Below are positions 50,979 to 60,860 of a stretch of 64,000 bases of DNA, piece by piece. The notes under the pieces are model-generated. The model did no database searches. It saw only the letters and a list, made by a program, of their open reading frames with translations, and was not told where the DNA came from. How positions within the stretch are numbered: the first letter of the stretch is position 1; the number at the start of each line of letters is the position of its first letter. Position numbers and translations under genes: made by a program. Origin of the DNA: a bacterium (GTDB lineage: Bacteria > UBP6 > UBA1177); contig JAFYIZ010000047.1 of NCBI GenBank assembly GCA_017538365.1, positions 62,001-126,000 on the forward strand, read 5' to 3'.

Positions 50979-53354
50979 ATGAGCGTCGAAAATTTTGATC
51001 TGACAGAAATTCCGGCAACTTTGCCCTTATTCGTTCTGAACGACAGCGTCCTTTTTCCTTTGATGATTTTAGGAATCGGGCACACGGCGGGTCCTGCGTT
51101 TGACAATCTGCTCAAAGCGGCAGCATCGACCGGAAACTACGTCGTAGTGGCTGCGAGAAAGCACGATAAACCTGAAGTTCCTGCAAGCGATCTGCACTTG
51201 ACTGCGGAAGATATTTATCCGGTTGCTACGATTGCGGCTCTTGCAAGGGAAAGAACGGGAGTCGGAGCCGGCGGCGGTGCGATTCTCAAAGGTCTGAAAA
51301 AAGTAAGGATAAAATCGACGTTTTTCGATACTAATTTTCAGGTCGGTTTCGCAAAAGTCGAAGTCGTCGAGGAAGATACATATTTTCAGGAAAGCGACAA
51401 GCTGCTTATGCGGACGGCGATGGCTGAAATCAGAAGAATGATCGACATGCTGGTCTCTTTTAACCGCGTTCCTGCAGGAATGTTCAAGGATTTCAAGAAT
51501 ATAAGCGATCCGGCGAGACTCTCTGAATTTGTCGCTTCCAACTTTATGAGAAGTGTCGCCGATATGCAGAAAGTTCTTGAGGAAAACTCTCCGATGAAAA
51601 AGCTGGAGATGGCGCAGCGTGTTCTCGAGGACGCTCTTGCGTTCGCTCAGGTTCAGAACGACATAAAGCGCAAAACGATGGAGCGGCTCGACAAAGGGCA
51701 GAAGGATATGATTCTTAGAGAGCAGATAAAGCAGATTCAGAACGAACTGGGTGAGGGTGATCCTTTTTCTGCAAGTATCAGAGATTACGAGAAAAAACTT
51801 GAAGAAGGTCTGCTTCCCGAACATGCGGTGCCGGAAGTTAAAAAGCAGATCGAGCGCCTTAAAAGCATGAGTCCTTTTTCGCAGGATTCCTCGATGCTTT
51901 CTTCGTGGATAGACTCAGTTTTCGAGCTTCCGTGGAAAGAGTCAACTGAAGACAATAAAGACATAAACGAGGCGGAAAAAGTGCTTCAGGCCGATCACTA
52001 CGGTCTGGAAGACGTCAAAGAGCGTATTCTGGAATTTCTGGCTGTGCGTCAGATAAAAGGCGACCAGAATTCTAAATCTCCGATACTCTGCTTCGTTGGG
52101 CCCCCCGGAGTGGGCAAAACTTCGCTCGGAAAGTCGATCGCACGTGCTTTGAAGCGCAAATTTTACCGCCTGAGTCTGGGCGGTCTGCACGATGAGGCGG
52201 AGATACGCGGTCACAGGCGCACTTACGTCGGTGCGATGCAGGGAAAGATTTTGAAAGGGCTCACTAACTGCAAGTCGAACAATCCCGTTTTCATGCTTGA
52301 CGAGATAGACAAGCTCGGAAAAGATTTCCGCGGTGATCCGTCGTCGGCTCTTCTTGAAGTGCTCGATCCTGAGCAGAATTTCTCGTTTCTGGATAACTAC
52401 ATCGGGATCCCGTTTGACCTCAGCAAAGTATTTTTTATCGCGACGGCAAACTGGGAAGACACCATTCCCGAACCTTTGAAAGACAGGATGGAAGTTATCC
52501 GCCTTTCCGGTTATACCGACTTGGAACGTATTGAAATTGCTAAGAAATATCTCATTCCGAGACAGCTTGAAAACAACGGGCTCGCACCGAAAGAGATCCA
52601 GTTTACGAAAGAGGCGCTTCTTTTCATTTCGAGAAGATACACCCGTGAAGCGGGAGTCAGAAATCTGGAGCGCTGCATCGGTTCGATCTGCCGCAAAACT
52701 GCGACTCTCAAAGTCCAGAAAAAGGATTTTGCTAAAAAAATCACTCCGAAAGTGGTCGAGCAGTATCTCAAACTTCCTCCTTTTTCGGAGCACGATTTCG
52801 ATGAGGAAAAGAGAGTGGGCGTTATCACCGGCCTTGCGTGGACGCAGTACGGCGGTGCGACTCTGAAGATAGAAGCAAATTCGATGAAAGGCACAGGAAA
52901 CCTGCTTCTTACCGGAAAATTAGGCGAAGTCATGCAGGAATCGGCGCGCATCGCACTTTCATTCATCCGCAGCAACGCGGCGAAATTCGGTCTGGGAGCC
53001 GATTTCACGATAAGCGACAAGGATATCCACATCCACTTTCCGGCTGGAGCAACACCTAAAGACGGCCCGAGTGCCGGAATCGCGATAACTTCGGCACTTT
53101 TGAGCCTTTTTTTGAACAAGGCGATCGACCCGAAAACCGCGATGACAGGCGAGATCAGCCTCACCGGCGAAGTGCTTCCCATCGGCGGACTCAAGGAAAA
53201 ACTTCTCGCTGCAAAACGCAACGAAGTGAACAAAGTCTTCATTCCGGAGCAGAACCGCGCCCTTTACGAAAGCATCGAAGACGAGATAAAATCAGGGATC
53301 GACGTCGTTTTCGTCAAGGAATACAACGACGTTTTCAAAGTTTTGTTCGGGTAG
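50979..53354 (+). CDS. lon: ATP-dependent protease Lon
   Basis: 791 residues. N-terminal LAN substrate domain ('LPLFVLNDSVLFPLMI'), coiled linker, AAA+ module with Walker A 'GPPGVGKTSLGKS' (about 374) and Walker B 'VFMLDEIDK', and a C-terminal protease domain with catalytic Ser about 698 ('DGPSAGIAI') and Lys about 739 ('GGLKEKLLA'). Degrades misfolded and regulatory proteins. ATG 50979 has GAGGTG at good spacing; the ATG at 50976 is equally possible; the frame extends 13 codons further up without support. The gene ends 2 nt before a repeat element. Confidence 0.97.
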   Translation: MSVENFDLTEIPATLPLFVLNDSVLFPLMILGIGHTAGPAFDNLLKAAASTGNYVVVAARKHDKPEVPASDLHLTAEDIYPVATIAALARERTGVGAGGGAILKGLKKVRIKSTFFDTNFQVGFAKVEVVEEDTYFQESDKLLMRTAMAEIRRMIDMLVSFNRVPAGMFKDFKNISDPARLSEFVASNFMRSVADMQKVLEENSPMKKLEMAQRVLEDALAFAQVQNDIKRKTMERLDKGQKDMILREQIKQIQNELGEGDPFSASIRDYEKKLEEGLLPEHAVPEVKKQIERLKSMSPFSQDSSMLSSWIDSVFELPWKESTEDNKDINEAEKVLQADHYGLEDVKERILEFLAVRQIKGDQNSKSPILCFVGPPGVGKTSLGKSIARALKRKFYRLSLGGLHDEAEIRGHRRTYVGAMQGKILKGLTNCKSNNPVFMLDEIDKLGKDFRGDPSSALLEVLDPEQNFSFLDNYIGIPFDLSKVFFIATANWEDTIPEPLKDRMEVIRLSGYTDLERIEIAKKYLIPRQLENNGLAPKEIQFTKEALLFISRRYTREAGVRNLERCIGSICRKTATLKVQKKDFAKKITPKVVEQYLKLPPFSEHDFDEEKRVGVITGLAWTQYGGATLKIEANSMKGTGNLLLTGKLGEVMQESARIALSFIRSNAAKFGLGADFTISDKDIHIHFPAGATPKDGPSAGIAITSALLSLFLNKAIDPKTAMTGEISLTGEVLPIGGLKEKLLAAKRNEVNKVFIPEQNRALYESIEDEIKSGIDVVFVKEYNDVFKVLFG

Positions 53355-53355
53355 A

Positions 53356-53420
53356 TACTCTCAATTCCCCTGCTAAGTTAGCGGGGGTGGCGCGTAGCGA
53401 CGGGGGCGTGTGTCGCATTT
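53356..53420 (+). repeat. 65-nt dispersed hairpin repeat, copy A
   Basis: Holds the hairpin CCCC-T-GCTAA / TTAGC-GGGG, then GTGGCGCGTAGCGACGG and GCGTGTGTCGCATTT. Its inverted partner is at 55135-55198; the two bracket the DUF1566 lipoprotein gene. Confidence 0.8.
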
Positions 53421-53437
53421 TTGACTTCGGCGGCATG

Positions 53438-55030
53438 TCATAAAATTTGCAAAGAACATTCAAAATTCGGGTCTTCCCATTCGTATCCGTTTTCTTTAGG
53501 GCCGCCTCCGTCACTTTTCAGTCCGAGTTCGTCAAATGAAGCGCATTTTTCTCCGGTCCACATTTTGCCTTCGGGACATGGATCAAAGGCTACGCATGCT
53601 GTGTGGGCCTTGTTGGTTTTATTTTGAGCTGTCGTGGAGTAGAACTGCGTGCAACAAACACCTGTGCAGAAGATAGTTGTATAAACAATAGCTTGTGTCG
53701 GGTCGTTCATATATGACGTTGATGACCAGAAGCTGTATGGGTATTCAGTATCATGATCGTGTATGAAATAAGTCTCGTTTCTGTTGGGAAGTCGCCACTC
53801 TGATATACCGGCATAACTCAGGTTCTCGCAGTATTCAAGAGCTTCCTGCCAGTTTTTGTCTTTTTCGGGAGTCTTAAGCAGGAGCAGTTTTTGCGGAAGA
53901 AGATTGAGAAGTTCGTATTCGCCGGTCTGCAGTGTAACAGTGCAGGATTCTTGTTTGTCAGGTAAGTCCCGGACACTCCGGTAGTTGAGTTCTTTCGGCA
54001 TGTTGCCTTGTATGTCGCCTATTTCGGTATGTTGGTCGGAACAACGTGCTGTTGCCAATCCTGTTTGGAAGTCAAATCCTTCCATAATATAATAATAGTA
54101 GCCCTGCTGAGGTCCTGTATGATGCAAATACTCCTGCATTCCCATAACAAAAATTCCGGAAGGAGTATCTGGAAAATAAGCCTCATTTATAACCGGGTCG
54201 AAAGTTCCGCTGTCTATTATCGATTTGTAATCCTTAAAAGTCGTTTTTCTCCAATCGGAATATCCTCCGACACTTATGGTGTTTGGGTAGTTTGATGGGT
54301 AGTATGACACACGAACTGCCTGAACCCACTCAAGTTTGGAATTGTTGTCTATGACAGTTTTGTCTGATCCGTAATGTTTGATAGTGAAATTCTGCGGAAG
54401 GCAGTACCTGTTTTCGGCATAGTTTGCATCCTGACCGAAGAAAGGTTCTCCCGCTTTGGGGCAGGGGATCTCTTTCTCGTTGTCGTAACATTTTGTCTGA
54501 CCTGTGCAGGATAATCCTTTGAAAGAGCTTACCGGTTCGCATGTTTTTTTATTCGGAAACCAGACAAAATTTTCTTTGCAGACACAGACATAATCTCCGC
54601 TTTCACCTTTCGTGAGGCACTTGCCTGTCGAGTTTTCGACATCTTTGCACGGTTCTTCGAGGCATATTCCCTGAACAGGTTCATCCTCTTCATAGTCGGT
54701 AAAATCCTGATCGTTGTCGGATTCAATACCGTCATTGTCAGGTTCCGAGAGAGTTTCGCTGTCATCGCTGTCCAAATCTTCCTCAACCGCGTCGAAGTCC
54801 TCGTCAACCGAATCGTCATCTTCCTCAACTGCGTCGAAGTCCTCGTCAACCGAATCGTCATCTTCCTCAACTGCATCGAAGTCCTCGTCAAGCGAATCGG
54901 CATCGTTTTCTGCTTCGGCTTGTTCCGACTTTTTTCCTCCGCAGGCAGGCGCCAGAATGAGCAGGGCTGAAATTAAAACGAAACAGAAAAAAACTTTGAA
55001 ATGAAGTTTTGTGAGTGAAATATCTTTCAT
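53438..55030 (-). CDS. DUF1566-type lipoprotein with acidic tandem repeats
   Basis: 530 residues. Signal with an unusual lipobox ('APAC', Cys30), then an acidic linker with about three copies of a 14-residue unit DEDFDAVEEDDDSV (about 48-86). A Cys-rich module ('CLEEPCKDVENSTGKC', 'VCVCKENFVWFPNKKTC') resembles EGF-like repeats. Two DUF1566-like regions follow: 'DNNSKLEWVQAVRVSYY' with 'GGYSDWRKTTFKDYKSI', and 'NWQEALEYCENLSYAGISEW' then 'RLPNRNETYFI', 'FWSSTSY'. Surface role unknown. The gene is flanked by an inverted pair of small dispersed repeats, one on each side. Confidence 0.8.
   Translation of the reverse strand: MKDISLTKLHFKVFFCFVLISALLILAPACGGKKSEQAEAENDADSLDEDFDAVEEDDDSVDEDFDAVEEDDDSVDEDFDAVEEDLDSDDSETLSEPDNDGIESDNDQDFTDYEEDEPVQGICLEEPCKDVENSTGKCLTKGESGDYVCVCKENFVWFPNKKTCEPVSSFKGLSCTGQTKCYDNEKEIPCPKAGEPFFGQDANYAENRYCLPQNFTIKHYGSDKTVIDNNSKLEWVQAVRVSYYPSNYPNTISVGGYSDWRKTTFKDYKSIIDSGTFDPVINEAYFPDTPSGIFVMGMQEYLHHTGPQQGYYYYIMEGFDFQTGLATARCSDQHTEIGDIQGNMPKELNYRSVRDLPDKQESCTVTLQTGEYELLNLLPQKLLLLKTPEKDKNWQEALEYCENLSYAGISEWRLPNRNETYFIHDHDTEYPYSFWSSTSYMNDPTQAIVYTTIFCTGVCCTQFYSTTAQNKTNKAHTACVAFDPCPEGKMWTGEKCASFDELGLKSDGGGPKENGYEWEDPNFECSLQIL
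54773..54889 (-). repeat. 42-nt coding tandem repeats in the DUF1566 lipoprotein
   Basis: About three copies, encoding DEDFDAVEEDDDSV, nearly identical at the DNA level. Confidence 0.85.
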
Positions 55031-55134
55031 TTTGAACTCCGGGACTTAGAAAAACAAAACGGATAATTATACTCAATATTAAAATAAAAAACAGAATATT
55101 TGAAATTGAGCATGAGAAAAATACCGAGTGATAT

Positions 55135-55198
55135 AAATGCGACACACACGCCACCGCCGCAAGCGGCACCTCCTCTAACTTAGAGGAGGAATTGAGTA
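55135..55198 (-). repeat. 64-nt dispersed hairpin repeat, copy B (inverted)
   Basis: The reverse complement lines up over its whole length with 53356-53420 (TACTC..CAATTCC..CTAAGTTAG..GTGTGTCGCATTT). Its hairpin has perfect 10-nt arms CCTCCTCTAA / TTAGAGGAGG. Arm bases that differ from copy A differ on both sides, so pairing is kept. Confidence 0.8.
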
Positions 55199-55229
55199 GC
55201 GGAGTTCCGATAAAAACAACGGATTCTAA

Positions 55230-55257
55230 TTGACAAGTTTGATTCTTTTACTATATA
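55230..55257 (+). promoter_or_regulatory. Promoter of the panD-hslVU operon
   Basis: TTGACA (55230-55235), 16 nt spacer, TATATA (55252-55257), about 38 nt upstream of panD. Confidence 0.7.
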
Positions 55258-55294
55258 TACAGCCGTTTTTTGCTGAGTATGTTCTGAGGATACT

Positions 55295-55642
55295 ATGTTC
55301 GGTAAGTTTTTGAAGTCGAAAATTCATCGTGCAACGGTTACCGGTGCGGATATAAATTATCAGGGAAGCATCACGATAGATAGAGAGTTGATGGCTGTTG
55401 CAGACTTGCAACCGTTTGAATTTGTTGATGTTTGGGATGTTACGAACGGTTCGAGGATAGAGACTTACGTCATCGAAGGCGAAGCCGGCTCTGGCTGCAT
55501 CTGCATCAACGGTGCGGCGGCTCACCTTGTCACAAAAGGCGATCTCGTGATAATCGCTTCTCACAGATATGTTTCGGAAGGTGAAGCAGTTCCCGAACCG
55601 AAGATCGTTTTCGTCGATTCCAACAATAAACCCGTTCATTAG
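55295..55642 (+). CDS. panD: Aspartate 1-decarboxylase
   Basis: 115 residues. Pyruvoyl enzyme making beta-alanine for pantothenate and CoA. Self-cleavage site Gly24-Ser25 ('NYQGSITID'), plus Lys9, His11, Tyr22, Arg54 and Tyr58 in the usual places; '[18 protein letters not shown]' closes the barrel. First gene of a seven-gene operon; other pantothenate genes are not in view. Confidence 0.95.
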   Translation: MFGKFLKSKIHRATVTGADINYQGSITIDRELMAVADLQPFEFVDVWDVTNGSRIETYVIEGEAGSGCICINGAAAHLVTKGDLVIIASHRYVSEGEAVPEPKIVFVDSNNKPVH

Positions 55643-55650
55643 AGGTTTCC

Positions 55651-56007
55651 ATGGAAAAAAAACAAAGAGTTTTCGGCAGAGCGCCGATCTCACTCAACAT
55701 TTCTCTTTCTGAAGATTCTGACGACATCCGTATAAAATTCGATACTGCGAACTTAAGCGAAGGGGGTATTTTCGTCAAATCGTCGCTGCTTTGGGAGCCG
55801 GGGCAGGTTTTCAAACTTTCGTTTACGCTTCCCGGAACGGAAAAAGAGATAAACGTGAAAGGCGTTGTTGCCAGAAGTGACGATAAATACTCGATTTTTA
55901 CCGAAAATGATTCCTCGATTCCCGGAATGGGGATAAAATTTATCGATCTGAGCGACGAAGACAGAAAGATCATAAAGGATTTCATTTCTCAGCTCGATTC
56001 AAAGTAA
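55651..56007 (+). CDS. PilZ-domain protein (TIGR02266-like)
   Basis: 118 residues. 'ANLSEGGIFVKSSLLWEPGQVFKLSFTLPG' and 'INVKGVVARSDD' with 'PGMGIKFIDLSDEDRKII' match the PilZ variant frequent in myxobacteria. A canonical c-di-GMP RxxxR box is not obvious ('KKQRVFGRAP' has R6 and R10), so ligand binding is uncertain but possible. GAGG ribosome site 9 nt after panD. Confidence 0.82.
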   Translation: MEKKQRVFGRAPISLNISLSEDSDDIRIKFDTANLSEGGIFVKSSLLWEPGQVFKLSFTLPGTEKEINVKGVVARSDDKYSIFTENDSSIPGMGIKFIDLSDEDRKIIKDFISQLDSK

Positions 56008-56030
56008 CCGTTTTTGTCAATCAGGTGAAA

Positions 56031-56537
56031 ATGCAGGACAACGAAAATAACAATAAAAAAGAGTATGTCTCAGGAAGACGCAGACGCTTTCTGTGGGGTA
56101 CGCTCGCCCTTGTCCTGTTTGGTGCGATTCTTTATTCTGCAAGCATTGTCGGTGATTATGTCGAAAAAAACGACATCGAAAATTTTGACGAGGCAAAAGA
56201 CTATTTTGTCACGGTATTGAAGAAAGATATCGCGATTTTTCCTGAAAGCGAGACTCCCGAAGATGAAAAAAACGATGCCGAAAAAGAAGAAAAATCTGCA
56301 AATCTCCTCAAAGCTCCGCTTCTTCTCAACTGTTCTGTGGAAAACGGCAAAGCTATTGTCAAAGAGCCTTTCGAAGTTGCCAGAAACAAGGTGACTGATG
56401 CCGTCTTTGAGCTGGATAATCACGGCAATACGCTGTATTCATTAAATTTTTCCTCAAAGGAAAATTCGGTTTTCTGCCGCGGAACAATGAAAGAAGGCGA
56501 GAAAAAAATATTTGTTTACTACTGCGAAAAGATATGA
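56031..56537 (+). CDS. Single-pass membrane protein of unknown function
   Basis: 168 residues. Arg-rich cytoplasmic start ('GRRRRFLWG'), one transmembrane helix (about 22-43), a Glu/Lys-rich linker (about 70-92) and a small extracytoplasmic beta domain with two Cys ('LLNCSVENG', 'VFCRGTMKEG') that could form a disulphide. No family recognised. It lies between the PilZ and CDF genes, overlapping the latter by ATGA. Confidence 0.7.
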   Translation: MQDNENNNKKEYVSGRRRRFLWGTLALVLFGAILYSASIVGDYVEKNDIENFDEAKDYFVTVLKKDIAIFPESETPEDEKNDAEKEEKSANLLKAPLLLNCSVENGKAIVKEPFEVARNKVTDAVFELDNHGNTLYSLNFSSKENSVFCRGTMKEGEKKIFVYYCEKI

Positions 56538-57433
56538 CCGGAAACTGTGAGTCAACTGAAAAAAAGATAAAGCGCGTCACGGCAGTCGGACTTGTTGCCA
56601 ACTTAATTCTAACGGTCTTTAAGATAATCGCCGGATACTTCGGAAACAGCCAGACAGTCATCGCCGACGGTATCCACAGCCTCAGCGATTCGGTGACCGA
56701 CATTGCCGTTATCGTAGGTTCGTCGTTCTGGAGTGCGCCGCCTGACGAGGAGCATCCTCACGGTCACAGGAGAATCGAGACTTTTATCACAGCTGTTATC
56801 GGTGTTGCGCTTCTCGGAGTCGCATTCGGGATAGGAAGAAACGCGGTAGTCACTTTCAACGATCCCGACGAGGCTCCGACCTGGATTGCTTTTGCGGCGG
56901 CTCTTATTTCAGTCATCGTGAAAGAGGCTTTGTATCAGTACACTTACCGTTTCGGAAAAAAGCTCAAATCGTCGGCTGTTATGGCTAACGCATGGCACCA
57001 CAGAAGCGATGCGATAAGTTCTGCTCCGGCGGCGGTTGCGGTAATAATCTCAATGAAATTACCGGATTATCCATATATTGACAACATCGGTGCTCTCTTG
57101 GTTTCGCTTTTCATTGTCTGGACTGCGTTCAAAATTTCGTGGGATGCGATTCTTGAACTCACGGACATCGGTGCCGACAAGGCGATCTGCGAATCGATAG
57201 AATGCGCCGCAAAAGGGGTCATTGGAGTAAAAAGCATACACAAGTGCAGAACAAGAAAATACGGAAGCGGGATCCAGGTCGATCTTCACATTCAGGTTGA
57301 TCCCGAAATAACTGTCCGCGAAGGGCACGCGATAGGGCACAAAGTCGAGGACGAGCTTTTCAAAAACCACGATGTCCTTGATGTCATTGTCCATGTCGAG
57401 CCTTTCGGAGAGGACGGGGCCGAAAACGATTAG
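56534..57433 (+). CDS. Cation diffusion facilitator (CDF) transporter
   Basis: 299 residues. Six transmembrane helices and a C-terminal cytoplasmic ferredoxin-like domain ('[23 protein letters not shown]', '[14 protein letters not shown]'). Metal site residues: Asp45, His48, Asp52 ('DGIHSLSD') and His154 or His155 with Asp158 ('HHRSD'). Exports Zn, Fe or Mn by proton exchange; 'HPHGHRRIE' in the loop is typical. Coupled to the previous gene through ATGA. Confidence 0.93.
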   Translation: MTGNCESTEKKIKRVTAVGLVANLILTVFKIIAGYFGNSQTVIADGIHSLSDSVTDIAVIVGSSFWSAPPDEEHPHGHRRIETFITAVIGVALLGVAFGIGRNAVVTFNDPDEAPTWIAFAAALISVIVKEALYQYTYRFGKKLKSSAVMANAWHHRSDAISSAPAAVAVIISMKLPDYPYIDNIGALLVSLFIVWTAFKISWDAILELTDIGADKAICESIECAAKGVIGVKSIHKCRTRKYGSGIQVDLHIQVDPEITVREGHAIGHKVEDELFKNHDVLDVIVHVEPFGEDGAEND

Positions 57434-57441
57434 GAGGAAAT

Positions 57442-57990
57442 ATGTTTGAAGGAACAACCATTATCTGTGTCAGAGACAAGTCATCGGTTATAATTGCCGG
57501 AGACGGTCAGGTTACTTTCGGAAATACAGTGCTTAAAGGCAACGCCCACAAAGTGAGAAGACTTGCCGAAGGTCGCATTATAGCGGGATTCGCCGGATCA
57601 ACGGCAGACGCAGTCACTCTTTTCGAGATTTTTGAAGAAAAACTGAAAAAATATAACTACCAGCTCAAAAAATCGGCAGTAGAGCTCAGCAAGGCATGGC
57701 GCAAAGACCGCGTTTTGGGAAAACTCGAGGCGCTTCTTCTTGTTGCCGATGCCGATGACACGCTTCTTATTTCAGGCAGCGGTGATGTTCTCGAGCCTGA
57801 GAAAAACATCATTGCGATAGGTTCCGGCGGAAACTATGCATACGCTGCGGCAGTCGCGCTTAGCGAAAACACCAAACTTTCTTCTCACGAGATCGCGCTC
57901 AGATCGCTTAAAATTGCGGCAGACATCTGCATTTACACCAATTCCAACTTCTCTTTTGAAGAGATAAAGACAGAGGGAGTTAAGAAATGA
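57442..57990 (+). CDS. hslV: ATP-dependent protease peptidase subunit HslV
   Basis: 182 residues. Proteasome-like Ntn hydrolase. 'GTTIICVR' places the catalytic Thr at position 5, after a four-residue propeptide MFEG. '[26 protein letters not shown]', '[13 protein letters not shown]' and '[13 protein letters not shown]' are family signatures. It forms two stacked hexamers capped by HslU. AGGAGG ribosome site; overlaps hslU by ATGA. Confidence 0.95.
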   Translation: MFEGTTIICVRDKSSVIIAGDGQVTFGNTVLKGNAHKVRRLAEGRIIAGFAGSTADAVTLFEIFEEKLKKYNYQLKKSAVELSKAWRKDRVLGKLEALLLVADADDTLLISGSGDVLEPEKNIIAIGSGGNYAYAAAVALSENTKLSSHEIALRSLKIAADICIYTNSNFSFEEIKTEGVKK

Positions 57991-59378
57991 GCAAATATTC
58001 AGTTGATGAACTTACTCCGAAACGGGTCGTTGAAGAGCTCAACCGCTTCATAATCGGGCAGGACGATGCGAAAAAGGCGGTCGCAGTCGCACTCAGAAAC
58101 CGCTGGAGACGCTCGAAAATAGAGGACGAATTCTTAAAAAAGGAGATAACTCCGAGAAATATCCTTATGTCGGGACCGACCGGTGTCGGCAAGACCGAGA
58201 TTGCAAGAAGACTTGCCGAGATCTCGAATGCGCCGTTTTTAAAGGTCGAAGCGACCAAATTCACTGAAGTCGGATACGTCGGCAGAGATGTCGAATCGAT
58301 GATAAAAGACTTAGTCAAACACGCAGTAAACGAGAAAAAAAGGATAGAAACTGAGATAGTCTACAAAAAGGCGGAGAGCGTCGCGGTCGATAAAATTCTC
58401 GATATGCTCAATGTTCCCAACCCAGAAAAACTTTCGAAAGACGAAGAAGGATACGAGGAAAAATACAAAAGGCAGTCCGATTACCGCAAAAAAATGGCGG
58501 ACAAACTCGAAAACGGCAAACTTGACGACAAAAAGGTGAGCGTTCCGATAAAACCGACTGCTCCGATACCTGTTTTTGAAATCGTCAGCGGTTCAGGCGG
58601 CATCGAAGAGATCGATTCGATGATAAAAGACATGATGAGCAATATTTTCCCGCCGAACGGTCCGCAGCAGAAAGGAAAGAAAGAGAAGACGATGCCTGTT
58701 TCGGAGGCTTTTGAATACATCCTCCAGACCGAGGCCGAAAAGATGCTCGACCACGAAAAGATCGTCAGAGAAGCGCTTGAATGGGTCGAAAACGACGGGA
58801 TCATCTTTATCGACGAGATCGACAAGATCATCGCAAGCGGCTCATCCCACGGCCCTGATGTTTCCCGCGAAGGCGTTCAGCGCGACATTCTGCCGATAGT
58901 CGAAGGCTGCATTGTCAATACAAAATACGGACCTGTACGTACGGATCACATACTTTTCATTGCTGCCGGTGCTTTCCACATGAATTCTCCCGAAGATCTG
59001 ATCCCGGAACTTCAGGGGCGTTTTCCGATCAAGGCGCAGCTCAGATCTCTTACGAAAAAGGATTTTGTCAGAATCCTTTCGGAAACCGAAAACTCGCTGC
59101 CGGTGCAGTATGCAGAGCTTATGAAGTCTGAAAAAGTGACGCTCAACTTTACTCCGTCCGGAATAGAAGAAATTGCAGGAATAGCTTTTGAAGAAAACAG
59201 CACGACTCAGGATATCGGTGCGAGAAGGCTGCAGTCTGTCATGGAGATCCTGCTTGAAGACATTTCCTTCAACGCTTCGGAAAAGGGCGGCTCGAAGATA
59301 AAAATCGACAAGGCTTACGTTACCAAGTGGTACAAGTCAGCGAAAGAAAACGAAAAACTGGCCAACTACATAATTTAG
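57987..59378 (+). CDS. hslU: ATP-dependent protease ATPase subunit HslU
   Basis: 463 residues. '[34 protein letters not shown]' N-domain, Walker A 'GPTGVGKT' (63-70), '[19 protein letters not shown]' pore loop region (GYVG), I-domain, Walker B '[10 protein letters not shown]' and 'GRFPIKAQL'. Unfolds substrates for HslV. The C-terminal tail ends 'KLANYII', with the hydrophobic end that inserts into HslV. Confidence 0.97.
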   Translation: MSKYSVDELTPKRVVEELNRFIIGQDDAKKAVAVALRNRWRRSKIEDEFLKKEITPRNILMSGPTGVGKTEIARRLAEISNAPFLKVEATKFTEVGYVGRDVESMIKDLVKHAVNEKKRIETEIVYKKAESVAVDKILDMLNVPNPEKLSKDEEGYEEKYKRQSDYRKKMADKLENGKLDDKKVSVPIKPTAPIPVFEIVSGSGGIEEIDSMIKDMMSNIFPPNGPQQKGKKEKTMPVSEAFEYILQTEAEKMLDHEKIVREALEWVENDGIIFIDEIDKIIASGSSHGPDVSREGVQRDILPIVEGCIVNTKYGPVRTDHILFIAAGAFHMNSPEDLIPELQGRFPIKAQLRSLTKKDFVRILSETENSLPVQYAELMKSEKVTLNFTPSGIEEIAGIAFEENSTTQDIGARRLQSVMEILLEDISFNASEKGGSKIKIDKAYVTKWYKSAKENEKLANYII

Positions 59379-59384
59379 AGGAAA

Positions 59385-59642
59385 ATGCAGTATCAATACG
59401 TTACAAGCGGAACTTGTTCCGAACTTATTCTTTTCGATATCGACGAAAACACCGTCGTCACGAACATCAAATTCATCGGTGGCTGCAACGGAAACCTCAA
59501 AGCCGTTTCCAAACTCGTTGACGGCTGGACAGCCGAGCAGATTGCGGCGAAACTTCTCGGCAACGAATGCGGTTTCAAAGGAACTTCCTGCGCCGACCAG
59601 CTTGCAAAAGCAGTGCTCGAAGCTGCCGGAAAAGTGAAATAA
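59385..59642 (+). CDS. TSCPD-domain protein (TIGR03905-like)
   Basis: 85 residues. 'YVTSGTCSELILFDIDEN' and 'GGCNGNLKAVSKLVDGWTAEQIAAKL' ending 'GTSCADQLAKAV' match the small TSCPD family related to the C-terminal zinc region of class II ribonucleotide reductases. Three conserved Cys could bind zinc. GAGG ribosome site, 6 nt after hslU; last gene of the operon. No obvious terminator follows. Confidence 0.85.
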   Translation: MQYQYVTSGTCSELILFDIDENTVVTNIKFIGGCNGNLKAVSKLVDGWTAEQIAAKLLGNECGFKGTSCADQLAKAVLEAAGKVK

Positions 59643-59819
59643 TATCTGTGTTTGTTGCGGCTCCTGTAAATAAAAATATCGTAAAAATTCCTTAATAAAA
59701 TCAGCAATTTGTCTTTTGTTTAGATTTTTGAGTCAGAAAAATCGCTATTTTATGCAACTAAATATATATTTACGGGTGTTTTCCGTAGGTTATTTTATTG
59801 TTTTTTTATGGAGAAGGTC

Positions 59820-60860
59820 ATGAAAAAATCACTTGTTTTGGTTGCAATGCTTGCGTTTGCAACAACTCTTTTCGCAGAAACTATTACTTGCGAGTCAAAA
59901 AAAGGTGGAACATGCACCTATGAACTTTCAGGAGAAACATTGTCAAAAACATGCACCTGCAAAGACGGAACTACAGTGGAAGGAACTGAAACCGCTACTG
60001 CTCTTCCGACTGAAGAAGAGTGTAAGCAAGAAGCCAGAACTGTCTGTCAGTCGCAACAGGATCCTGGTCAGCCTGGGCAACCTGGGCAGCCTGGTTCGGG
60101 GTTGACGTGTAAAAACGATGCCGGTCGATGCAGTGTCGAAGAAGAAAGCGGCAACTACAACTGCAGATGCTCCGGTACTCAGGAACAAAAGACAGGAACG
60201 ACCGCAAATATCAGCGAAGAAGGCTGCACGGCTGTTCTGGAAGAAGAATGCGGAACCGAAGCTCCGTTATTGAGCTCGATCTGCACCGAAAAAGAAGTTT
60301 TTGACACATGCGCTTCTTACACCAAAGCTATTGCAAACAAATGCTCCGACAACCCGGTTACTGATGAGGAAATCGAGGCTATGTTTAATGCACCGGCATC
60401 TGGTTCAACGGCAAAAGAGATTTCGCGCTGCTGCCAGATGGAGCAGATGAGAGAAGAACAGAAAACATCTTTCGAATGCATCGAAGCTGCTGGAACATGT
60501 GAAAACAAAGAGTGCTGCGAATCATGCGTCAAAAATAATACGCCTGGTGGTCCTGGCAATCCGCCGGATGGCGATCCTACCAATCCACCTGAACCTCCAA
60601 CAGAACCCACAGATCCCACAACTGATCCCACAGATCCCACAAATCCTGACGAAGGTGATACCGAAGCCGTTGATACCGGTTCCGATGAAGATACAGACAC
60701 TGCAAACACCGACGCTCCGGCTGATGATGCAACCCCGACTGACAGCGAGACTCCGGCTGACAAAACCGACGGTGACGATTCCGAAGCACCCGCAACCGAT
60801 TCAGAAGCTGAAAACCAGAAAGAAAGCAAATCCGACGGTTGCTCGATGCTGTTCATCTAA
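59820..60860 (+). CDS. Secreted Cys-rich protein with acidic Thr/Pro tail
   Basis: 346 residues from ATG 59820 (GGAGAAGG upstream). Signal peptide (about 1-19), two similar Cys-rich units ('ITCESKKGGTCTYELSGETL' and 'LTCKNDAGRCSVEEESGNYN', each ending in a CxC), a collagen-like 'GQPGQPGQPGSG' spacer between them, a helical Cys-rich segment ('RCCQMEQM', 'CENKECCESC'), and a Pro/Thr/Asp-rich tail. The final residues are 'SKSDGCSMLFI'; the 'DGCS' resembles the start of a MYXO-CTERM signal but lacks its helix and basic end. Function unknown. It abuts comF with no gap. Confidence 0.7.
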   Translation: MKKSLVLVAMLAFATTLFAETITCESKKGGTCTYELSGETLSKTCTCKDGTTVEGTETATALPTEEECKQEARTVCQSQQDPGQPGQPGQPGSGLTCKNDAGRCSVEEESGNYNCRCSGTQEQKTGTTANISEEGCTAVLEEECGTEAPLLSSICTEKEVFDTCASYTKAIANKCSDNPVTDEEIEAMFNAPASGSTAKEISRCCQMEQMREEQKTSFECIEAAGTCENKECCESCVKNNTPGGPGNPPDGDPTNPPEPPTEPTDPTTDPTDPTNPDEGDTEAVDTGSDEDTDTANTDAPADDATPTDSETPADKTDGDDSEAPATDSEAENQKESKSDGCSMLFI

